Assembly: GCA_003254885.1 (NCBI GenBank) | Contig: QANT01007840.1 | Span: 40,372-104,371, forward strand | DNA: 64,000 nucleotides | Direction: 5' to 3' | Source: Purshia tridentata | Lineage: Eukaryota; Streptophyta; Magnoliopsida; Rosales; Rosaceae | Shown here: positions 36,601-45,228 of the stretch, piece by piece | Numbering within the stretch: position 1 is the first letter of the stretch | Layout: every line of letters begins with the position of its first letter | Program-made: the position numbers and the translations under genes | Notes under the pieces: generated by a model | Database searches by the model: none | What the model saw: only the letters and a program-made list of their open reading frames with translations | Told to the model about the DNA's origin: nothing

Positions 36601-37076
36601 CTGGGGAGCCAAGCAAGCTCCAACCTTTTCCACTTACTAAAGTTACTATCGATTCTATGGTCTTCATCGGAACTGTACTCGCTAATGCCATCAGTTTTGG
36701 GCCTCAAAGAAGCTTGAGTTTGAGAAGCAGCATTTTTTGCTTCTCTGACTGCCTCTGATTCTGCCTTGTCTGATTTTGTGCGTTGCGATTGAAACCGATT
36801 CACGAAGCTGTGTATAAACCTCCGATACGATTCCTCTCTCTTCACAAAGCTTTGCGTAAAACCTACACAGTATATGTAACAAAAATGAAAAATGAAAAAT
36901 AAAAATGTAATCTTTGAATTTGGAGAAGAATTAAAAGAACAGAGGAAGTGGGTTAGTTCTTGGTGCTTACACAGATTGTGGAAGAGGCGCTTGGAGATAT
37001 GCTTAGCTATATCCATTTGCATAGCAGAGAGGAGGCCAGCGAGAAATTTAAGGCGGTGGAGATGGGCGGTGGCCAT
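33615..37076 (-). CDS. Class-3 lipase (alpha/beta hydrolase) with GHSLG motif
   Basis: Predicted acylglycerol or phospholipid acyl-hydrolase of the lipase-3 family. Exons on the minus strand: 37076-36971, 36862-36548, 36264-36065, 35922-35572, 35433-35233, 35099-35029, 34743-34604, 33970-33615; 1740 nt, 579 aa, all GT-AG. The N-terminal about 200 residues are basic and Ser-rich and include a WSLSDLTIGLFLIYLRQ helix. The hydrolase core follows: LVILGIRGTHTVYDLITD (the oxyanion strand and the RGT motif), the nucleophile elbow LVGHSLGGATAALLA, then DDIIPRLSLASL, which carries the likely catalytic Asp. A His near the C-terminus is the presumed third triad residue (HYYALRDVLKGL). A Ser4 run is encoded by a CTG/CAG-type repeat near the end. 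Arabidopsis At2g42450, next to LBD16/LBD17, is the probable counterpart by recollection. The substrate is not known. Confidence 0.9.
36267..36545. repeat. About 101-bp tandem repeat in lipase intron 2
   Basis: Roughly 2.8 copies starting at 36267, 36367 and 36469. Each begins TGCAATTTxGAAAATTCAATC and runs through CAAACTGxAACTT and ACACAAATTCATTxCAAA. Copies differ at several positions. The array fills the whole 283-bp intron and makes an artefactual plus-strand ORF. Confidence 0.9.
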
Positions 37077-37489
37077 GGAGGCGCAATGTACGGAAACACA
37101 TACTGGACCAAGTATCGAACCGACTCATTTTGGGCCTTTTCTTGTTGTTCACTGTGGGTTGGGCCACGGCTCACGGCTCAAGATGTACAGAGTAATAGAG
37201 GAGCTTCTCTAATGAAAGAAGCCCAATAAAAGCCCATAAGACCCAAAGATAGGCCCAGTTGGCAGTTGCTTCAAGTTGCCCAAATAGAACTAAGCAACCC
37301 TAGGAGGTGAAAGGGAGCATGCCTCCACTATAAATAAACCCATCTTTTAGGATTTGCAAGACAAGCCGTGGCCGCTTTTCTCTTTTCTTCCTGGTTAAAC
37401 CCTAAACACACATTGTCTACTCTATTTTCTCTCTATTTTATTTTTGTATTTATCTGTGTATATATATATTTTTGATTTTTTATGCGAAA
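37077..37489 (+). promoter_or_regulatory. Shared intergenic promoter: site II elements, TATA box and telo-box for the snoRNA unit
   Basis: Several GCCCA/TGGGC elements occur at 37127, 37150, 37221-37226, 37231-37236 and 37252-37257. They are followed by a TATA box (CTATAAATAAA, 37328-37338) and a telo-box AAACCCTAA (37396-37404) about 35-70 bp after the expected start site. Site II plus telo-box is the known promoter signature of plant ribosomal-protein and snoRNA genes. The lipase gene leaves in the opposite direction from 37076, so this 400-bp stretch probably serves both. Confidence 0.65.
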
Positions 37490-37592
37490 GTTGGGGAATG
37501 GGATGAGGATGATATTTATGTTTCCCTATTGGTTTGATCGCCGAGATGATGGCGAAACAATGTATTAGCTCTATCTGATCATTCTACCCAAC
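37490..37592 (+). ncRNA. C/D-box snoRNA, copy 1 (predicted 18S methylation guide, U44-type)
   Basis: Box C-like ATGAGGA (37503-37509, one mismatch to RUGAUGA), C' ATGATGG (37546-37552) and box D CTGA (37575-37578). The ends pair: GTTGGG (37490-37495) with CCCAAC (37587-37592), and GAATG with CATTC inside. The guide before box D, TGTATTAGCTCTA, is complementary to the conserved 18S sequence TAGAGCTAATAC (12 Watson-Crick pairs plus a wobble). The fifth-base rule selects the A of UAGA*GC, the site guided by vertebrate U44. Copy 2 lies 108 bp downstream. Confidence 0.8.
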
Positions 37593-37699
37593 ACCACATT
37601 GTTTTTAGTATTTACTTTATAAAATAAAATTGGTAATTTAAACTGTTTTTAAGTTTTGATCACAACCCATGTTCCTGTAATTTCTGAAAATTTTTGAGG

Positions 37700-37798
37700 A
37701 TTGAGAATCGAGATGATGATTGTGAACTTTGTTTCCCTATTGGTTTGATTGCCGTCATGATGGCATTTATGTATTAGCTCTATCTGATCATTCTCAAT
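37700..37798 (+). ncRNA. C/D-box snoRNA, copy 2 (predicted 18S methylation guide, U44-type)
   Basis: Perfect box C ATGATGA (37713-37719), C' ATGATGG (37757-37763) and box D CTGA (37784-37787). The terminal stem is perfect over nine pairs (ATTGAGAAT 37700-37708 with ATTCTCAAT 37790-37798). The guide TGTATTAGCTCTAT and the internal TTTCCCTATTGGTTTGAT are identical to copy 1. Stem sequences differ between the copies while pairing is kept in both, a compensatory pattern that supports real RNAs. Confidence 0.85.
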
Positions 37799-39687
37799 TT
37801 GTATTCGAATTTCTTTTTTTCTGTTTTTTTTCTTTTTCTCTGTCATTTTGAGTTTTGACTTCTGTATTTAGCTGTCCTGTTTATCTTCTTGAAATCAGAA
37901 TGTTAAGACATATAGTGACATCGAAGTTAATAATATCATCTTCAAATTATGTCCCGAAGTTACTCTTTTAAAATTATTAAAAACAGTGGAATTTTGAGGG
38001 ATTTGTCTTGATTAATTATTCTCACGGAGTCAAAAGTTATTATATCAAAGCAGGTAAATTTATATTCTATATAATTTTTCTTTTCTGCTGACTGTAATGA
38101 ACTGGATATTCTAAGTAAGTGATATAATTCTTAACACTGAATCATACCCTGTAACTAAGGACATGATATCATTGATATGTGTATAAGTTTGAATGTACTT
38201 CAACTATATGGGATATTAAAAGATGGCCTTATGTTTGAAACAAACTTTGATAATATATGTAACCAAATCTCTTGTACCTTAAAACATGTCTTATCTAATG
38301 AACAGAATGGTTTAGGAGATGATCTTGTAGTTTATGGGCTCAACTTGTTTGGGGAAGGTCTAGTTGGATACAAAATTTTTTATACTGTTTGGCTTTTGTT
38401 AATGGCAAAATTGCCCAAATTCCAAGGAATGGTATGTTTGGTGTGGGCAAGTTGGTAGACTTTATCAATTAATAACAATAAGTGCTGTAGAATCAACTTA
38501 TTCATTAAGACTATAACGGGGGGCCTAAATGTTTGACCCAAAAGGCAACAATAAACATTTTATTAGAACATGGCAATACAAAAGGCTCTTGTTTATGATC
38601 CAAAATAATAATAATGCACCAGTAAAGCAGAAATCACAGCAAATTTTAGTAGCATAATGCGTCTAAAAAAGCGACAAAAAGAAGAAACGGTTTTCCACCT
38701 TTCATGCATTATTTAATTAAATGACTTTCAAACCACTAGGATTTTTCTGTTTATATCTTGTCATTATAAGCATGTTTTGTTCAAAGCAAAATTGTAGTAG
38801 CTAAGGCAGTCCAAATGATTAGAAAATTAAAAGCTATTCCTTGTAATTTTATCCTATATACAATGAACTAATTAAGGCAGTTTCATATCACTCCAAGTAA
38901 GATTGCACAGCTCAACAAAAGGGGAAGACAACCACTGAACAATTGCATAGGTTGTTTGTTTAATGAAGGGGCGTGCTTCAGAGAATTCTTAATTCAAAAG
39001 CATGAATACTTTGAACATACCTTTTGCCAAATGAATAAAACATTGAACATGAACTCTACCTTTTGGTGGTGAAATTCTCTCCATGTGGAATTTTTTCATA
39101 ACATTAATTGTCTTAAAAAAAAACCAGTCAACTCAGTTTGCAATCAAACATCTTCCAATTCCATTGATTTTCTTGTAAATATGATCTTTGAACGACCTGA
39201 AAGTGAATAATTTAATCGTTAAATTATATTACGACGAGGTGATTATAGCATGAGAAAATCTACATCTAAACATTCTAGATTGGAGAAACTTGTTAACTGA
39301 ACAGATTAAGAAAAAGAAAGAAAACTTGTTTATATATGTCTAGGTGGAAGTGGAACCCATCACTTGCACACTTGGAACCGACCAATAGGTAATATGATTA
39401 TATGGGGGTCGTAAATGAGGTGCTGGTTGGTGAGGTTTGGTGGGAGTTGGTGTATAATATCTTTCGATTAGAAAGAAATACTTTGACCTGTAGAGAAAAT
39501 CTTATCTTCATATCTTTTTCAAGCTGTGAAGAAGAATAAATATTTACCTACATTCTCTATAAACTATATATATATATATATATACATGAGCAACATACAA
39601 TCATCAACTTGCACTGTCCAAACCATCACCAAAGTGTTCTCAAGTAAACCACTCTTTCAGAGTTTCAGTACAATCAAGCAAATTAAA
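37799..39687. other. Spacer between snoRNA unit and first ACO-homologue gene
   Basis: No gene recognised. An ORF at 38177-38458 has no recognisable domain. A TATA box (TATAAA, 39558-39563) and a (TA)n run up to 39583 precede the dioxygenase gene. Confidence 0.5.
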
Positions 39688-40996
39688 ATGGCAGCAGTAG
39701 ATTGTGACCTCGAGAGGGAAGTGAAAGCATTCGATGAAACAAAAACTGGTGTCAAAGGACTTGTAGACTCTGGGGTGACCGAGCTCCCAAGAATGTTCAT
39801 GCACCCTACAGAGTGTCTGCAAAACGCACCATGCCCTGATCAAAACGGCATTCACCTTCAAGTTCCGGTTATTGATCTCAAAGGCCTTGAGATCAGCGAA
39901 AGGCGAAAAGAAATCGTTAATGACATAAGAAAAGCAGCTGAAGAATGGGGTTTCTTTCAAATAGTCAACCATGGAATACCACTTGCTGTTATGGAGGAGT
40001 TGCTCAAAGGTGTTCGACGATTTCATGAGCAGCCTCAGGAAGCTAAGGTGGAGTGGTACTCGCGCGATTTTTCGAAGAAGGCCAACTTTTTCTGCAATGG
40101 AGAATTGAAGGCGTCACAGCCAGCTGATTGGAGGGACACATTATCTGCCAAGTGCCTAGAAGATCAACAAAGCTTTGAAGCTGTGCCTCAAGTCTGCAGG
40201 TGCATATAAACTGTTACACTGATGACTAAATTTGTTTATCAGTTAACGTAACATTTACTTTTTAATATGTTATATGTAAGATACTGACAAGTATACTGAC
40301 ATATTTTAAATTACAGAGTGGAAATAAAAGAGTACATGAAATACATCAGTGAATTTTTGGATGAGAATTTGGCGGAATTACTTTCGGAAGCTGTAGGTGT
40401 AAGGAGTGACTACCTAGCTAGCATAGGGTGCTTCAAATCGAGGTCATTGGCGTGCCACTACTACCCGGTTTGCCCCGAACCCGAAGTGACTCTAGGCGGA
40501 ACCAAGCACACCGACCTCTCCTTCCTCACCTTGCTGCTGCAGGATACTATTAATGGGGGACTACAAGTTCGTTATCAAGATGTTTGGGTTGATGTCCCCC
40601 CCGTCAAGGGAGCTTTGCTAGCAAATATTGCTGACATGATGCAGGTACATTTTGTATACTATATTGACCACATACGTACATCTTTAATAAAGATAATATT
40701 GATGGGTTTTACGTTTGGTAAACACGTGACACACATTGTGGTACAAAATCAGTGTAACATTAATATTATTATTTGATTTGATTGTACAGATTGTTACTAA
40801 TGGCAAGTTCAAGAGTGTGGAGCACAGAGTACTGATGACACGGTCTGCGGAGCCCCGAACATCAGTTGCATGTTTTTTTGGTACCGACGACCTTGAAAAA
40901 CCATATGGCCCGATAAAGGAGCTTATATCCGAAACCAATCCGCCAATTTACAAAGAGGTCCATTTTGGAGAACACATGACCCGTTATAAACTGTAG
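39688..40996 (+). CDS. 2-oxoglutarate/Fe(II) dioxygenase, ACC-oxidase-homologue type (copy 1, C-terminally shortened)
   Basis: Soluble 2OG-dependent oxygenase of the 'ACC oxidase homologue' clade; true substrate unknown. Exons 39688-40199, 40317-40644, 40790-40996; 348 aa. It has the clade signature [22 protein letters not shown], the DIOX_N core ([23 protein letters not shown]) and ADWRDTL. The iron ligands are in TKHTDLSF (HxD) and VEHRVL (His), with the 2OG-binding pair in RTSVACF. It departs from its relatives in NIADMMQ (normally NIGDxMQ) and by ending at HMTRYKL. The family's last ~18 residues ([17 protein letters not shown]) remain just after the stop but in another frame, which indicates a frameshift. 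ATG 39688 gives the family's usual N-terminus; an in-frame ATG at 39586 would add 34 residues. Confidence 0.88.
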
Positions 40997-41388
40997 GTTT
41001 GAGGGACAAGATGGTAACTCTGTTGAAACTAGAAAGTTATGGTCATGCTGATGCTGCTATGCTTGTGTTCAATTCTGGGTACTTCAGTAATAATATAATG
41101 CCTCTTTTTGTTCAAGGTTGGTTTCTTTAGAAATAATGTAATTCCCCCTTTTGAAGTTTGGTGTATGAGCTCTTAGTTGAAATTTAGTAATAAAAAAGAT
41201 ATATTTATATATGTGTTCACCCCTTTCTCCTCTAATTTATTGTAAAACAAGCACACAAATGCACAAGTGCATATGCATCATTCATGCATACACACAGAAA
41301 CAGATATTTGAAGCCAACAATTAAAACAAGAAACCAGATAAGAAAAAAACAAAAGAGAAAAAGAGAAAAATCTTTATGCAATGCAAAA
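40997..41388. other. Dioxygenase copy 1 3' UTR and spacer
   Basis: Contains the out-of-frame remnant of the dioxygenase tail (40984-41030) and a polyadenylation-type A/T-rich region. Nothing else is seen before the PPR fragment. Confidence 0.5.
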
Positions 41389-41493
41389 GGGGCTTTGCAG
41401 TTCATAGATCATATCATATGCCAAAGAAACACTATCAAAATTTAATTAGAAAAATGGAGAGAGAGATCAAGCCAAATGGGTTTACTTTTGTAG
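41389..41493 (+). pseudogene. PPR gene fragment A
   Basis: Aligns with 43257-43358 of the neighbouring PPR gene: TTGCAGTTCAT, TGCCAAAGAA, AAATGGAGAGAGAGA, GCCAAATGG and TTACTTTT occur in the same order with small indels. It is frame-broken and too short to function. With fragment B it is a relic of a second PPR copy. Confidence 0.75.
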
Positions 41494-41759
41494 ACATGAA
41501 TAATGTGAGCTTGTTTTTACTTATTTCAGCCTTAACAATATATCACAAATTTAAAGTTTATAAATATATGATATAATGTCACACCCGAAAAAGCGTTATG
41601 AGTTCTTTAATTTCTTCTTATGTTCACACAGAATACATAACTAGACTTAAAACTCAAGTAATAAAAATAGCACAGAAGCAAAGTATCAGGATCCTATATT
41701 TATCAGAAGAAGTTATCCGAATTGTTATCAGAAGCTTTACCCCTTTTTAAACTAGCTTT

Positions 41760-41873
41760 GATTTGATTGCATTTGTATAGATTATTACTAATGACAAGTT
41801 GAAGAGTGTGGAGCACAGAGTATTGGCGACAAGGGTGGTGAAGCCCCCTACATCAGTTGCTTTCATTCAATGA
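41760..41873 (+). pseudogene. ACO-homologue exon 3 fragment
   Basis: The intron tail TTTGATTGCATTTGTATAG is followed by 90 bp encoding [20 protein letters not shown] and KPPTSVAF, clearly exon 3 of an ACO-homologue dioxygenase, ending in TGA at 41871-41873. No exons 1 or 2 accompany it. It is closest in kind to 40781-40880 and to exon 3 of the other copies. Confidence 0.85.
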
Positions 41874-41887
41874 GTTGATATAGTAAT

Positions 41888-42058
41888 ATTGGAGCCAAAT
41901 AATATAGTGGGTGTCACATCCTTTTCGTTAATTAACTTGTATACTGAAGAACAGTACTATCGATGTGGACAAGTTGCAATTATACAGGCAATTATGAATG
42001 AATTGATTGGTGCATGTGAAAAAGAGACGTCTCTAAACCCTGGGGTTAGTAGTTGCAA
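41888..42058 (+). pseudogene. PPR gene fragment B
   Basis: Aligns with about 43624-43760 of the PPR gene. The conceptual reading EPNN...LINLYTEE...CGQVAIIQAIMNEL parallels the intact EPNN...MVNMYAEV...WGEVADIRAIMKEL, followed by the counterpart of the CPGSSW motif. It contains insertions and frame changes. It starts only 15 bp after the dioxygenase fragment. Confidence 0.8.
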
Positions 42059-42147
42059 CTTAAAGCATGCGCCAAAACTTGAGTTTTGGTTACCTGGTCC
42101 TGTCGAAAACTTAAAATGGTACTTTACTAGACATTTTCACTTGGGCA

Positions 42148-43905
42148 ATGATTTTCAAGCGGATGAAATGTACAACCAACTTTAACTGTTTTTCAATCAC
42201 AAAACCTCTTCCTCAACGACCCAAAAACCTACTTCACAACCCATCATCATCATCTATACTTGATAAAATAAAGCAATGCTCCACGCTGACAGAGCTAGAG
42301 AGGTTATGTGCTTCAATGATCAAGACAAATGCAATCCAAGACTCTTTCTTCATGAACCAATTCATCACCGCCTGTTCTTCTCTTTCCCTCATAGATAATG
42401 CGGTTCTAGCCTTTACCCAGATGGATAATCCCAATGTTTTCGTCTACAATGCAATGATCAGAAGCTTTGTTTATAGTGGGCACCCATTTCAAGCTTTAGA
42501 TTGTTACATCAATATGTTGAGGGACAAGGTTTTGCCTACCAGTTACACGTTTTCATCGTTGATCAAGGCCTGTACTTTACTATCTACGTTGGGGTTTGGA
42601 GAAGCTGTTCATGGACACATTTGGAAAAATGGGTTCGAGTCACATGTGTTTGTTCAGACGTCTTTAGTTGATTTTTACTCCAAGTTGCGACGAATCAGTG
42701 AATCGAGGAGGGTGTTTGATGAAATGCCTGAAAGAGATGCTTTTGCATGGACTACGATGGTTTCGTCTCATGCTCGGGCGGGGGATATGAGTTCTGCAAG
42801 GATATTATTTGATGATATGACGGAGAGGAATACAGCTACTTGGAATACTATGATTGACGGCTACGCAAGACAAGGTAATGTGGAGTCTGCAGAAGAGTTG
42901 TTTAGTCAGATGCCAACTAGGGATATAATCTCATGGACTACTATGATAACTTGTTATTCTCAGAACAAGAAATTTGGAGAAGCATTAACAGTGTTTAATG
43001 ACATGAGGATGAATAGGGTCAGTCCTGATGAAGTGACCATGGCAACTGTTATTTCGGCTTGTGCCCATCTTGGAGCTCTTGACTTGGGAAAAGAGATACA
43101 TCTTTATGTAATGCAGAATGGTTTTGATATTGATGTTTATATCGGGTCTGCATTGATTGATATGTATGCTAAGTGTGGCACATTGGATAGGTCTCTTTTG
43201 GTCTTTTATAAATTGCGGGATAAGAACCTGTTCTGTTGGAATTCAGCAATTGAAGGGCTTGCAGTTCATGGTTTTGCCAAAGAAGCACTGGCAATGTTTA
43301 GCAAGATGGAGAGAGAGAAGATCAGGCCAAATGGTATTACTTTTATTAGTGTTCTAAGTGCCTGCACTCATGGAGGACTTGTTGAAGAAGGCCGTACGAG
43401 ATTTTTAAGCATGACCCAAGATTACTCCATCCCTCCCGAAGTTGAACACTATGGATGCATGGTGGATCTATTTAGCAAAGCTGGCTTGCTCGAAGATGCA
43501 CTAGAGTTGATACGAAGCATGAAATTCGAACCTAACTCTGTTATCTGGGGTGCCTTGTTGGGTGGATGTAAGCTTCATAGAAACCTGGATATTGCTCAAG
43601 TTTCTGTCAATGAATTGATGTTATTGGAGCCAAATAATAGTGGATATTACAACCTTATGGTTAACATGTATGCTGAAGTAAATCGATGGGGAGAAGTTGC
43701 AGATATACGAGCAATTATGAAGGAACTTGGTGTAGAAAAGAGATGTCCTGGGTCCAGTTGGATTGAAATGGAAAGGAAAATCCATCAGTTTGCAGCATCT
43801 GATAGGTCTCATCCAGCTTCAAGTGAAATTTACTCGTTGCTCACAGAATTATATGGGCAACTGAAACTTGATGTTTATGTTCCTGAACTTGGGTCTGATT
43901 TATAG
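42148..43905 (+). CDS. PLS-class pentatricopeptide-repeat protein, E subgroup
   Basis: RNA-binding organelle protein, intronless as usual for PPR genes; 585 aa from ATG 42148 (580 from ATG 42163). About a dozen PPR units are visible, for example VFVYNAMIRSFVYSGHPFQA, ATWNTMIDGYARQGNVESAE and DIISWTTMITCYSQNKKFGE, alternating P, L and S types. The E domain follows (EPNSVIWGALLGGCKLHRN, EPNNSGYYNLMVNMYAE, CPGSSWIEME). It ends after the E/E+ region (SEIYSLLTELYGQL) with no DYW deaminase domain. The N-terminus is basic and Ser-rich, which fits an organelle presequence. Such proteins direct C-to-U editing or transcript processing; the target cannot be read from sequence. A broken second copy lies immediately upstream. 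Confidence 0.93.
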   Translation: MIFKRMKCTTNFNCFSITKPLPQRPKNLLHNPSSSSILDKIKQCSTLTELERLCASMIKTNAIQDSFFMNQFITACSSLSLIDNAVLAFTQMDNPNVFVYNAMIRSFVYSGHPFQALDCYINMLRDKVLPTSYTFSSLIKACTLLSTLGFGEAVHGHIWKNGFESHVFVQTSLVDFYSKLRRISESRRVFDEMPERDAFAWTTMVSSHARAGDMSSARILFDDMTERNTATWNTMIDGYARQGNVESAEELFSQMPTRDIISWTTMITCYSQNKKFGEALTVFNDMRMNRVSPDEVTMATVISACAHLGALDLGKEIHLYVMQNGFDIDVYIGSALIDMYAKCGTLDRSLLVFYKLRDKNLFCWNSAIEGLAVHGFAKEALAMFSKMEREKIRPNGITFISVLSACTHGGLVEEGRTRFLSMTQDYSIPPEVEHYGCMVDLFSKAGLLEDALELIRSMKFEPNSVIWGALLGGCKLHRNLDIAQVSVNELMLLEPNNSGYYNLMVNMYAEVNRWGEVADIRAIMKELGVEKRCPGSSWIEMERKIHQFAASDRSHPASSEIYSLLTELYGQLKLDVYVPELGSDL

Positions 43906-45228
43906 CAGTCCAGTTTTCAAACTGAGAAGTTTTGGGAAAATATAATAATCTGTCATATGCATGCATGATTTGATACTTATTGGGCAATGTACGTAGCACT
44001 GAGTGACTTGGATAATGCTTCAGATTGAATGCTGGTGCCGCAGAGCCATGCTAGAGACAATGGTAATCCAAATATATATACTCTGATTTTCTCTTTTTTT
44101 CTTTTTTCTTTTTTTTTTTCTGGTGTATTTTCTTCCCAATCCATGGTAGCCCTTCCTTTACTTGACCCTTGACAAGCAGTGATGGTAGTTGGCAGGTTGA
44201 ATCCCATTTTTGATGCTCACAGTATTGAGGTGGTTGTGCTGCTTTTTTTAAACAAAATTCAAGATGAATGGAAGAAACAACAAGCAAGAAGAAAACCCAT
44301 GGAAGGCTGTCTTAGAAAACATTGCTAATCAATGATTCTGGGATTGGATTGCATAGCTCTCATACAGGTGAGTAGTTGCAGATTGATCTATTAATCCTTT
44401 TTGCCGCAGTTCTCATATTATAAGAGAATGGAGCAAGGAAAAGATACAAAGAGAAATACAATAGGGGAATGTACCTCTTAAGAGTAATTTGTTGCCAATA
44501 CATGCTTTCCTTCTTGATGTGATTTTTCCAAATGAAATTATCTCATAAATTGTATTTTGCATCAATTCATCAAACATACTTGAGTGAAAAGGACTTCAAG
44601 CCCTTGGGGTTAGCTCAAGCGGTGAGGGTGGGTGGGTGGTAATGGGTTAGGATTAGGATAGGTCCAAGATTTCAAGTAAAAAGAAAAAGGACTTCCATTG
44701 GGAATTTGTATCTGCCAGTTCTTTTTCTTTTGAAATAGTATTTATTTTGTTCATCTCTGTTACCCAGTCTAAATTCCCTATAGTTTTATGAGTTTTCCCC
44801 TTCATTGATGAACTCTCTCCATCTTAGAGCTTGAAAGATGAGAAAGATGTTGCCATATATACAAAAATCTCTACTTGTATCCTGTGGGGTATCTGAAATT
44901 CTCACAGGGACATAAGATTTACTTGAAAGTCCTCCTTAACCAGAAAAAAAATAATAAATTAATTAATTAATTTGTTTATTTAATAATAAAAATATATACG
45001 CACTGCACTTAGAGAGTACAACAGTAAGCTTTTATTAGAAAATGAGCTTAAAATGCTTTCCAAACTAACATTACGGCAGTAATGACATGTTATTAATCTT
45101 AGTAATGGGAATATTTTACTATTCATGCACTATATCATAAGAGGTCTAATTTTAAAAATTCCAAACTGATATTTGAACAAATTTAAACCACCACATTTTC
45201 CTCTTGACTGTCACTAGCTAGCATAGGC
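43906..45228. other. Spacer between PPR gene and ACO-homologue copy 2
   Basis: Convergent 3' regions of the PPR (plus) and dioxygenase (minus) genes. Contains a T/C-rich run (44092-44121), a SINE (44587-44695) and AT-rich sequence. No gene recognised. Confidence 0.5.
44587..44695 (+). mobile_element. tRNA-derived SINE with target-site duplication
   Basis: The body (44598-44684, about 87 bp) begins with GGGGTTAGCTCAAGCGGTGAG, a good pol III box A, has a degenerate box B (GGTCCAAGATTTC) and ends in an A-rich tail. It is flanked by the perfect 11-bp direct repeat AAAAGGACTTC (44587-44597 and 44685-44695), the hallmark of retroposition. Confidence 0.7.

Noticed and set aside
38177-38458. 93-aa ORF between the snoRNAs and the first dioxygenase
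   Set aside because: No recognisable domain, composition typical of spacer, no splice or promoter context.
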